Shown: positions 1-5,964 of the stretch, one piece after another
Numbering within the stretch: position 1 is the stretch's first letter
Layout of the letters: the number at the start of each line of letters is the position of its first letter
Origin: an uncultured Actinomycetes bacterium
GTDB lineage: Bacteria; Actinomycetota; Acidimicrobiia; Acidimicrobiales; Microtrichaceae
Direction of reading: 5' to 3'
Assembly (NCBI GenBank): GCA_903941145.1
Contig: CAJANQ010000470.1
Location: 1 to 6,767 of the forward strand
DNA length: 6,767 bases
Notes under the pieces: generated by a model
The model's database searches: none
What the model was told of the DNA's origin: nothing
Seen by the model: the letters and a program-made list of their open reading frames with translations, nothing else
Position numbers and translations under genes: made by a program

Positions 1-250
1 CGACGACTCGTTCTCCGCGCTCGACCTGGCCACCGACGCCCGGCTGCGAGCGGCGCTTGCTCCCATCACCCGGGACGCCGCGGTGCTGGTGGTCGCGCAG
101 CGGGTGTCGACCATCGTCTCGGCCGACCAGATCGTGGTGCTCGAGGACGGCGTGGCCGTGGGCACCGGCACGCACAGGGAGCTCCTGGCCACCTGCCCGA
201 CCTACGCCGAGATCGTGGCGTCGCAGATGGGGACGGAGGACGTCGCATGA
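1..250 (+). CDS. ABC exporter half-transporter, degenerate-site subunit (3' end only)
   Basis: This is the last 82 codons of an ATP-binding/permease protein of the ABC exporter type; the membrane domain and Walker A lie left of the window. In frame from base 2 it opens with DDSFSALD, the end of Walker B plus the D-loop, then has VAQRVST at the switch (H-loop) position, a typical VLEDG strand and the ETGTH-like end (GTGTHREL). Two catalytic positions differ from the consensus. The Walker B glutamate is Asp (codon 5-7) and the switch histidine is Gln (codon 98-100). These changes are known in the degenerate-site subunit of heterodimeric exporters such as TM287/288 and BmrC/BmrD. The stop TGA overlaps the next gene's ATG (ATGA), so the two are almost certainly co-transcribed, translationally coupled partners. 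The substrate cannot be told from this fragment; multidrug or lipid export is the usual annotation. Confidence 0.93.
   Translation, partial: DDSFSALDLATDARLRAALAPITRDAAVLVVAQRVSTIVSADQIVVLEDGVAVGTGTHRELLATCPTYAEIVASQMGTEDVA
235..240 (+). promoter_or_regulatory. Strong Shine-Dalgarno for second ABC subunit
   Basis: GGAGGA ends six bases before the ATG at 247, inside the last codons of the upstream subunit. Together with the ATGA stop/start overlap it fixes the start of the second subunit. It also supports coupled, near-stoichiometric synthesis of the two halves. It is the clearest ribosome binding site in the window; the genes on the right lack one. Confidence 0.8.
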
Positions 251-2175
251 CCGACGACACGACCCCTGCGCCGACCGGGGGCGACGAGGGCGGGGCCGAG
301 ACCTCCGACGCCGCGGAGGACCGGGCCATCCGCCAGCGCGCCCAGGAGGCGCGCAGCGGCTTCGGCGCCCGGTTCGGTGCCGCCGGCCTTCCCGTCGACA
401 AGTCGGCCAACTTCAACGACTCGGCGAAGCGGCTGCTCGCCACGATGGGGCCCGAGGCCAGGGGCGCCGCGGTGGTGGTGCTGCTCGCCATCTCGTCGGT
501 CACCCTCTACGTGTTCGGGCCCCGGATCCTGGCCCGGGCCACCAACCTGATCGTGAGCGGGCTCACGGGCCCGACCCGCCAGATCGACTTCACCGCGATG
601 GCCCGGGTCCTGGGGCTCGCCTGCGTGCTCTACGTGGGCTCGGCGGTGCTGTCGTGGCTGCAGTCGTGGATCCTGGCCGGGGTGGTGCAGCGGACCATGT
701 TCCGGCTCCGTCGCGAGGTCGAGGCCAAGATCAACCGGCTGCCCCTGTCGTACGTCGACGTCACGCCGCGCGGCGACCTGCTGAGCCGGGTCACGAACGA
801 CATCGACAACATCGCCCAGAGCCTCCAGCAGACACTCAGCCAGACGATCACGTCGGTGTTCCAGCTGGTCGGCGTGCTCATCATGATGTTCACGATCTCG
901 CCGCTGCTCGCCGGCGTGACCTTCCTGATCGTGCCCGCCTCCCTGTTCGTCCTGAAGTTCGTGGCGTCCCGGTCCCGCGCCCGGTTCATCGACCAGTGGC
1001 GCCACACCGGCGCACTCAACGCGCAGGTCGAGGAGGCGTTCACGGGCCACGCGCTCGTGAAGGCGTTCGGCCGCCAGGACGAGGTCGAGGCGCTGTTCGA
1101 CGAGAAGAACGAGGAGATGTACCAGGCCAGCTTCGGCGCCCAGTTCATCTCGGGCACGATCCAGCCGGCACTGATGTTCCTCGGCAACCTCAACTACGTC
1201 GCCATCGCCGTGATCGGCGGCGTGCGGGTCGCGGCGGGGGCCATGTCGATCGGCGACATCCAGGCCTTCATCCAGTACTCGAGGCAGTTCACGCAGCCGC
1301 TCACGCAGGTCGCGTCAATGTTCAACATCCTGCAGTCGGGCATCGCGTCGGCCGAGCGGGTCTTCGAGTTCCTCGACGCCCCGGAGGAGTCCGACGAGTC
1401 GGCGCTGCCGGCCCACGCCGAGCCGCCCGAGGGCCGGGTCGTGTTCGACCACGTCGCGTTCTCCTACGACCCGGCGAACCCGCTCATCGAGGACCTGTCC
1501 CTCGAGGTCGAGCCGGGCCAGACGGTGGCGATCGTCGGCCCCACCGGCGCCGGCAAGACCACGCTCGTGAACCTGGTCATGCGGTTCTACGAGCTCGACG
1601 GCGGCCGGATCACGCTCGACGGCACCGACACTGCCCAGATGCGTCGTCGCGACCTGCGGCGACACATCGGCATGGTGCTGCAGGACACCTGGCTGTTCAG
1701 CGGCACGATCCGGGACAACATCGCGTTCGGCCGCGCCGACGCAACCGACGAGGAGGTCGTCGCTGCGGCCCGGGCGGCCTACGTGGACCGGTTCGTCCAC
1801 ACGCTCCCGGAGGGCTACGACACCGTGCTCGACGACGAGGGCACGTCGGTCAGCGCGGGGGAGAAGCAGCTGCTCACCATCGCCCGGGCGTTCCTGGCCG
1901 ACCCGGCCATCTTGATCCTCGACGAGGCGACCTCGTCGGTCGACACCCGGACCGAGGTGCTCATCCAGGAGGCCATGGCCCAGCTGCGCTCGTCGCGCAC
2001 CAGCTTCGTGATCGCGCACCGTCTGTCGACCATCCGCGACGCGGACGTGATCCTGGTGATGGAGCACGGGCAGATCGTCGAGCAGGGCGACCACGACTCG
2101 CTCCTCGCCGCCGGCGGTGCGTACGCCCGGCTCTACAACGCGCAGTTCCAGGGCGCGGCGACCGACGTCGCCTGA
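247..2175 (+). CDS. ABC exporter half-transporter, catalytically competent subunit (permease + ATPase)
   Basis: A 642-residue half-transporter with an exporter-type membrane domain followed by a nucleotide-binding domain. Residues 1-70 are hydrophilic. Membrane segments lie near 73-95, 118-143, 200-240 (two) and 303-340 (two). The ATPase domain has Walker A GPTGAGKT (431-438), Q-loop Gln479, Walker B ILDE with Glu560, D-loop SSVD (563-566) and switch His591, so its own Walker residues are intact. The signature motif is unusual: SVSAGEKQ (534-541) instead of LSGGQ. In heterodimeric exporters the deviant signature faces the degenerate Walker site of the partner, and the upstream subunit is degenerate there. 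The two genes therefore form one transporter with one consensus and one degenerate ATP site. The start is fixed by GGAGGA six bases upstream and the ATGA overlap. Predicted role is ATP-driven export across the inner membrane; substrate unknown. Mycobacterial Rv1273c/Rv1272c may be comparable (from memory, not checked). Confidence 0.95.
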   Translation: MTDDTTPAPTGGDEGGAETSDAAEDRAIRQRAQEARSGFGARFGAAGLPVDKSANFNDSAKRLLATMGPEARGAAVVVLLAISSVTLYVFGPRILARATNLIVSGLTGPTRQIDFTAMARVLGLACVLYVGSAVLSWLQSWILAGVVQRTMFRLRREVEAKINRLPLSYVDVTPRGDLLSRVTNDIDNIAQSLQQTLSQTITSVFQLVGVLIMMFTISPLLAGVTFLIVPASLFVLKFVASRSRARFIDQWRHTGALNAQVEEAFTGHALVKAFGRQDEVEALFDEKNEEMYQASFGAQFISGTIQPALMFLGNLNYVAIAVIGGVRVAAGAMSIGDIQAFIQYSRQFTQPLTQVASMFNILQSGIASAERVFEFLDAPEESDESALPAHAEPPEGRVVFDHVAFSYDPANPLIEDLSLEVEPGQTVAIVGPTGAGKTTLVNLVMRFYELDGGRITLDGTDTAQMRRRDLRRHIGMVLQDTWLFSGTIRDNIAFGRADATDEEVVAAARAAYVDRFVHTLPEGYDTVLDDEGTSVSAGEKQLLTIARAFLADPAILILDEATSSVDTRTEVLIQEAMAQLRSSRTSFVIAHRLSTIRDADVILVMEHGQIVEQGDHDSLLAAGGAYARLYNAQFQGAATDVA

Positions 2176-2190
2176 GGGCCGGTCGGCTAG
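2176..2190. other. Convergent gene junction with CTAG; no clear terminator
   Basis: Only 11 bp separate the exporter TGA (2173-2175) from the kup stop (complement of 2187-2189). The gap contains only GCCGGTCGGC (2178-2187), which could form a four-base stem with a two-base loop and has no T tract, so I do not call a terminator. CTAG at 2187-2190 is the kup stop on the minus strand. On the plus strand it is an in-frame second stop (TAG 2188-2190) for the exporter. Transcripts from the two sides probably overlap at their 3' ends. Confidence 0.6.
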
Positions 2191-4091
2191 ATCTCGACCT
2201 GGGAGCCGACCTCGATGACCTGGTCGGGCGGCAGGCGGAAGAACCGCGAGGCCGAGGCAGCGGTCCGCAGCATGACGGCGAACAGCCGCTCCCGCCACGG
2301 GGCCATCGAGACGACCTCGGAGGGGATCACGGTCTCGCGTCCGAGGAAGTAGGTCACCTCGGAGGAGTTGATGGTGAGCCCGTCGAGCTGCACCCCGTCG
2401 AGCCAGTCCGGCACGTTGGCCTCTTCCATGAACCCGTGCCGGGCGACGACCTGGTGGACGCCGTAGCCAAAGTTGGAGGTGGAGATCCGGTCCTCGTCGG
2501 CGACGTAGGGGACCGTGTCGGTCAGGATCGACACCAGCACCACGTGCTCGTGGAGGACGTGGTTGTGCTGCGTGTTGGTGCGCAGCGACGGTGGCGCGAC
2601 CCCGTCGCCCCGGAACATGAACACCGCGGTGCCGGGCACCCGGGTGACCTCCTCCGGCAAGGACCGTATGAACTCGTCGACGGTGATGCGGCCGACCGCC
2701 ATGCGCTCGGCAACCACTCGGCGGCCCGTCCGCCAGGTGGTCATCGCCACCAGGATCAGTGCGGCGACCAGCAGCGGGAACCAGCCGCCGTCCGGGATCT
2801 TGAACACGTTGGCGCCGAAGAACGCAAAGTCGAGGAGACCCAGGGGCACGCAGAGCGCCAGCGCCTTGGCGGCCGACCAGCCCCACGTGGAGCGGGCGAA
2901 GAAGTAGAAGAGGACCGTGGTGACGCCCATGGTGGCGGTCACTGCGATGCCGTACGCCGCAGCCAGCGCCGTCGAGCTCCCGAAGGCCAGGACCAGGGAG
3001 ATGCAGCCGACGGCGAGCAGCAGGTTGACCGCAGGGAGGTAGACCTGACCCATGTGGTGCGCAGAGGTGTGCCGCACTGTGAGCCGGGGCAGGTAGTCGA
3101 GCTGCATGGCCTGCACGGTCATCGAGAAGGCGCCGGAGATGAGCGCCTGCGACGCGATGATCGTGGCAAAGGTGGCGAGAATGACGAGTGGCCAGCGGGC
3201 CCACTGCGGGCCGAGCAGGAAGAACGGGCTCTCGATCGCCTCGGGGTTCTTGAGCAGCAGCGCCCCCTGCCCGAAGTAGTTGATGACGAGGGCCGGGAAG
3301 GCCACGGTGAACCACGCCGCCTTGATCGGGCGGCGTCCAAAGTGGCCGAGGTCGGCGTACAGCGCCTCGCCGCCGGTCACCACCAGGAAGACCGAGCCCA
3401 TCGAGAGGAACGCGTCGAACCCGTTGGTGAAGAGGTAGCGGAACGCGTGGACCGGGTTGACCGCCTCCAGGATCGAGAGGTTGCCCGCCACCTCGGTCAG
3501 CCCGAGGACCGCCAGTACGGCGAACCAGACCACCATGACCGGGCCGAACAGGCGGCCCACGGCCCCGGTGCCGCGCTTCTGGATGGCGAAGAGCCCGATG
3601 AGAATGACGACCGCGAGCGGGAGGACGGCCGACTTGAGGCCGGGCGCGGCGACCTTGAGGCCCTCGGTCGCCGACAGCACAGAGATGGCAGGGGTGATGA
3701 CCCCGTCGCCGTAGAGCAGGGCCATCCCGAACAGGCCCAGCATGAGGAGCGCGAGCACCTTCTTGCCGGAACGGGCGCTGGCGTCCCTGCCGACCACCAG
3801 GGTCGTGAGGGCAAGGATGCCGCCCTCGCCGTGGTTGTCGGCCCTCAGGACGAAGAGCACGTACTTGATGGACACCACCAGGATGAGCGACCAGAGGATC
3901 AGCGAGCACACGCCGAGGACGTTGGCCCGGTCCACCGGGATCCCGTGGCCCTCGAAGGTTTCCCTGAACGCATAGAGCGGGCTCGTGCCGATGTCGCCGA
4001 ACACGATGCCGAGCGCTGCCAGGGCGAGTCCGGCGGTTCCCGCAGCTGCTCCTGAGTGGCTGTGTTCCTGGGTGTGTGTCGTCGTCTGCAT
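2187..4091 (-). CDS. kup: Kup-family potassium uptake transporter
   Basis: A 634-residue protein matching the K+/H+ symporter family Kup/HAK/KUP (K_trans, PF02705) over its whole length; family members are typically about 620-680 residues. Family hallmarks visible are GDIGTSPLYAFRETF starting at residue 32, GDGVITPAISVLSATEGL starting at 128, GGEALYADLGHFGRR starting at 240 and YFGQGALLL. About 12 hydrophobic segments lie before residue 450. A soluble cytoplasmic C-terminal domain (about 453-634) contains the family's HNHVLHEHVV and GFMEE stretches. Predicted role is low-affinity K+ uptake at the inner membrane. I chose the ATG at 4091. The frame stays open to an ATG at 4244, but those 51 extra residues are Arg/Pro/Ala-rich, unlike the family, and would overlap the start of the divergent hydrolase. 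No Shine-Dalgarno precedes 4091; a TACCCT box ten bases upstream suggests a very short leader. The gene stands alone on its strand. Confidence 0.96.
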   Translation of the reverse strand: MQTTTHTQEHSHSGAAAGTAGLALAALGIVFGDIGTSPLYAFRETFEGHGIPVDRANVLGVCSLILWSLILVVSIKYVLFVLRADNHGEGGILALTTLVVGRDASARSGKKVLALLMLGLFGMALLYGDGVITPAISVLSATEGLKVAAPGLKSAVLPLAVVILIGLFAIQKRGTGAVGRLFGPVMVVWFAVLAVLGLTEVAGNLSILEAVNPVHAFRYLFTNGFDAFLSMGSVFLVVTGGEALYADLGHFGRRPIKAAWFTVAFPALVINYFGQGALLLKNPEAIESPFFLLGPQWARWPLVILATFATIIASQALISGAFSMTVQAMQLDYLPRLTVRHTSAHHMGQVYLPAVNLLLAVGCISLVLAFGSSTALAAAYGIAVTATMGVTTVLFYFFARSTWGWSAAKALALCVPLGLLDFAFFGANVFKIPDGGWFPLLVAALILVAMTTWRTGRRVVAERMAVGRITVDEFIRSLPEEVTRVPGTAVFMFRGDGVAPPSLRTNTQHNHVLHEHVVLVSILTDTVPYVADEDRISTSNFGYGVHQVVARHGFMEEANVPDWLDGVQLDGLTINSSEVTYFLGRETVIPSEVVSMAPWRERLFAVMLRTAASASRFFRLPPDQVIEVGSQVEI

Positions 4092-4101
4092 CCCGCCGGG
4101 G

Positions 4102-4107
4102 AGGGTA
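4102..4107 (-). promoter_or_regulatory. Candidate -10 box for kup (TACCCT)
   Basis: Read on the minus strand, TACCCT fits the actinobacterial -10 pattern TANNNT and ends ten bases before the chosen kup ATG. A start of transcription about seven bases downstream would give a leader of only a few bases, consistent with the missing Shine-Dalgarno. I could not recognise a good -35. This is inference from spacing only. Confidence 0.35.
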
Positions 4108-4188
4108 ATCGTGACCGGGGCTGACGGTGGCACCGCGGCCGTGAATTCCGCGTTTCCCGGCCGCCGCGCGTCGCCGGCCGGAAGGATC

Positions 4189-4200
4189 CCGACGCGTCGG
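4189..4200. repeat. 12-bp perfect palindrome, possible operator
   Basis: CCGACGCGTCGG reads identically on both strands. It lies 13 bp upstream of the candidate -10 box at 4214 and covers where the -35 of the hydrolase promoter would be, a typical operator position. In DNA this GC-rich, 12-bp palindromes arise several times per window by chance, so position is the only real argument. It would be a site for a homodimeric repressor or activator encoded elsewhere; no regulator gene is in the window. Confidence 0.3.
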
Positions 4201-4213
4201 CGGGAGCGTCCGG

Positions 4214-4219
4214 TAGAAC
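4214..4219 (+). promoter_or_regulatory. Candidate -10 box for the hydrolase operon (TAGAAC)
   Basis: TAGAAC resembles TANNNT except at the last base. Transcription starting six to seven bases after it would begin at or next to the ATG at 4226, giving a leaderless message. Leaderless genes are common in actinobacteria, and no properly spaced Shine-Dalgarno is present (GGGAG at 4202-4206 is too far). The box also contains an in-frame TAG (4214-4216) that stops the reading frame from extending further upstream. Confidence 0.35.
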
Positions 4220-4225
4220 GTGGAG

Positions 4226-5953
4226 ATGCTGCGACCCACCGCACCGCTCCCTCCTCCCCGGAAGCTCAAGGAGCGGCTGACCTCGCCGCCGGCGCTCGGC
4301 GCGCTTGCTGTCGGCTACGTCTTCTGGCTGGCGTCCCTGCGCCCCACGCTGCTGCCCCGTCCTGCCGTCATGCAGGGGGCGCTCAGCGCGCTGTGTCTGA
4401 CCGTCGGGTACGGCGTCGGTGGTGTGCTCGTGGGCTGGGGCGTATGGCTCTCGCGTCGTCAGGGATGGTCCGGCCCGACGGCCGCCGTGCGGCGGGCGGG
4501 CCGGTGGGCGCTCCTGGTGCTCGGTGTGCTCGGCGTCGTGGTGGGCGTGCCGGTCTGGTTGGCCTGGCAGAACCAGCAGCGGGAGCTCGTCAACATGCCG
4601 ACCGTCGGGGTCGGCGACGTCGTCACGATGCTCGTGGTCACGGTGCTGGTCGGGCTGCTGCTGTTCTTCGTGTTCGGCCGGCTGTTCGCCGCCATGTGGT
4701 CGCGGGTCGACTACGCGCTCTGCTCCCTGTGGTCCCCGGTCGTCGCCAGGGTGATGTTGGGTGCGCTGCTGATCTCGTTCCTCGGGACGGTGTTCAACAC
4801 CGTCGTCGTGGACTTCGTGTACCACCGCCTGGAGGCCTCGTACGCCGAGGGGGACGACACGACGGCGGCCGGCGTGGAGCAGCCGACGTCGACCCACGTG
4901 ACCGGTGGGCCGGGCTCGCTGGCACCGTGGGACACGCTGGGTCTCGAGGGCCGCACCTGGGTGGGCGGCGCCTCGACCGTCGAGCAGATCCAGGAGTTCG
5001 TGGGCCCTGGCTTGCCGGTGACCGAGCCGGTGCGCGCCTACGCGGGGCTGCAGTCCGAGCCCGACGTGTCCAAGCGGGCCGACCTGGCCGTCGCCGAGCT
5101 CGAGCGCACCGGCGGGTTCCAGCGCAAGGTGCTGTTCGTCGCCACCGCCACCGGCTCGGGGTTCGTGAACGCCGTGATGTCCTCGGCCCTCGAGTACCAG
5201 TGGGCGGGCGACAGCGCCATCGTGTCGATGCAGTACTCGTACCTGCCGTCGTGGATCGCGTTCCTGGTGGGCCGTGACAAGGCGATCGAGGCCGGCCAGG
5301 CGCTCCAGACCGCCGTGTACAAGAAGTGGTCGGCACTCCCCGAGGGGTCACGGCCCCGGCTGGTGACGTTCGGCGAGAGCCTGGGGTCGATGGGCTCCGA
5401 GCCCACCTTCCGTCAGTCGACCGCGCAGAAGTCGGTGGACGACGCCACGTCCCGGGCCGACTCGGTGCTGTGGGTCGGTCCGACCAACAACAACGAGATC
5501 TGGTCGCAGGTGGTGGACGACCGCACGAAGGGCTCGCCGGTGTGGAAGGCCGAGTTCGGCGACGGCACGCAGGTGAACTTCGCCAACAGCTACGACGAGA
5601 TCCCCGCCCAGCGCGACGGGGTGTCACGCATCCAGTACCTGCAGCACGCGTCGGACCCGGTGGGCTGGTGGAACTGGTACATCGCGTGGCGGCCGCCGGC
5701 GTGGGTGACGGACCGCCCCCACGGACCTGACGTACCGCAACGGCCGGTCGGCTGGTTCCCGTTCGTGACCTGGATCTGCACGAGCGCGGACCTCATCCAA
5801 GGCTTCGGCGCCCCGGCCGGGCACGGCCACAACTACAACGACGCCTGGGCCCATGCGCTGGCCGGCGTGTCGGCGCCACCGGGCTGGACCGACGCACGGA
5901 CCGAGGCGCTCCAGCAGGCGATGCTGGAGCTGCACGGCCTCGGCGGGAACTGA
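4226..5953 (+). CDS. Membrane-anchored alpha/beta-hydrolase, Abhydrolase_9 type
   Basis: A 575-residue protein with an N-terminal membrane domain and a C-terminal hydrolase domain, the architecture of Abhydrolase_9_N (PF15420) plus Abhydrolase_9 (PF10081), recognised from memory of family motifs. Hydrophobic segments lie at about 23-38, 49-75, 92-114, 131-151 and 171-198. The hydrolase domain runs from about 265 to the end. It has the nucleophile elbow GESLGS (Ser385), QHASDPVGWW with Asp477 and AGHGHNY with His533 and His535. A Ser385-Asp477-His533/535 triad is my inference. Substrate and biological role are unknown to me; lipid or envelope ester hydrolysis is only a guess from membrane anchoring. 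The start must be GTG 4220 or ATG 4226 because TAG at 4214 is in frame. I prefer 4226, which fits a leaderless start. The CPBP protease gene follows after 11 bp, probably in the same operon. Confidence 0.9.
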   Translation: MLRPTAPLPPPRKLKERLTSPPALGALAVGYVFWLASLRPTLLPRPAVMQGALSALCLTVGYGVGGVLVGWGVWLSRRQGWSGPTAAVRRAGRWALLVLGVLGVVVGVPVWLAWQNQQRELVNMPTVGVGDVVTMLVVTVLVGLLLFFVFGRLFAAMWSRVDYALCSLWSPVVARVMLGALLISFLGTVFNTVVVDFVYHRLEASYAEGDDTTAAGVEQPTSTHVTGGPGSLAPWDTLGLEGRTWVGGASTVEQIQEFVGPGLPVTEPVRAYAGLQSEPDVSKRADLAVAELERTGGFQRKVLFVATATGSGFVNAVMSSALEYQWAGDSAIVSMQYSYLPSWIAFLVGRDKAIEAGQALQTAVYKKWSALPEGSRPRLVTFGESLGSMGSEPTFRQSTAQKSVDDATSRADSVLWVGPTNNNEIWSQVVDDRTKGSPVWKAEFGDGTQVNFANSYDEIPAQRDGVSRIQYLQHASDPVGWWNWYIAWRPPAWVTDRPHGPDVPQRPVGWFPFVTWICTSADLIQGFGAPAGHGHNYNDAWAHALAGVSAPPGWTDARTEALQQAMLELHGLGGN

Positions 5954-5964
5954 CCGCCACGTCC

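Larger units (their letters stand above)
4092..4225. promoter_or_regulatory. Divergent promoter region between kup and the hydrolase operon
   Basis: This is the only sizeable noncoding stretch in the window (about 134 bp) and must drive both the minus-strand kup and the plus-strand hydrolase/protease pair. It has the least GC-rich patches nearby (around 4142-4157). It also holds one -10-like box for each direction, an 8-bp palindrome CCGGCCGG (4174-4181) and a 12-bp palindrome (4189-4200). CGCGTCG occurs twice, at 4167-4173 and 4193-4199. I see no riboswitch-like structure; the space before kup is too short for a ydaO/c-di-AMP aptamer. Confidence 0.65.

Noticed and set aside
2178..2187. GCCGGTCGGC as a bidirectional terminator
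   Set aside because: The stem would be four base pairs with a two-base loop and no T tract. GCCGGTCGGC also occurs inside the hydrolase gene near 5744, so it is unremarkable here.
57..4055. A 1332-codon stop-free frame on the plus strand running through the exporter and antisense to kup
   Set aside because: It crosses two well-supported genes on opposite strands, its product is Arg/Gly/Pro-rich then Glu/Asp/His-rich as expected of out-of-frame GC-rich DNA, and it matches no family I know. Stop codons are simply rare at this base composition.
4092..4225. A ydaO/c-di-AMP or K+-sensing riboswitch before kup
   Set aside because: Such elements are known ahead of some potassium transporter genes, but the gap is short, shared with a divergent promoter, and shows no aptamer-like set of paired stems; the likely leader is only a few bases.
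4092..4244. Upstream extension of kup to the ATG at 4244
   Set aside because: The extra 51 residues do not look like the family's N-terminus, would overlap the divergent hydrolase start, and would remove all promoter space.
1315..4269. A 984-codon stop-free frame on the minus strand overlapping kup in another frame
   Set aside because: It is a shadow of kup and antisense to the exporter, with low-complexity Arg/Gly/Pro composition and no domain; kup in its own frame matches its family end to end.
3899..4897. Minus-strand frame antisense to the hydrolase gene
   Set aside because: Its His/Asp/Arg/Gln-rich composition is typical of the antisense of a GC-rich membrane-protein gene, and the plus-strand frame has clear family motifs.
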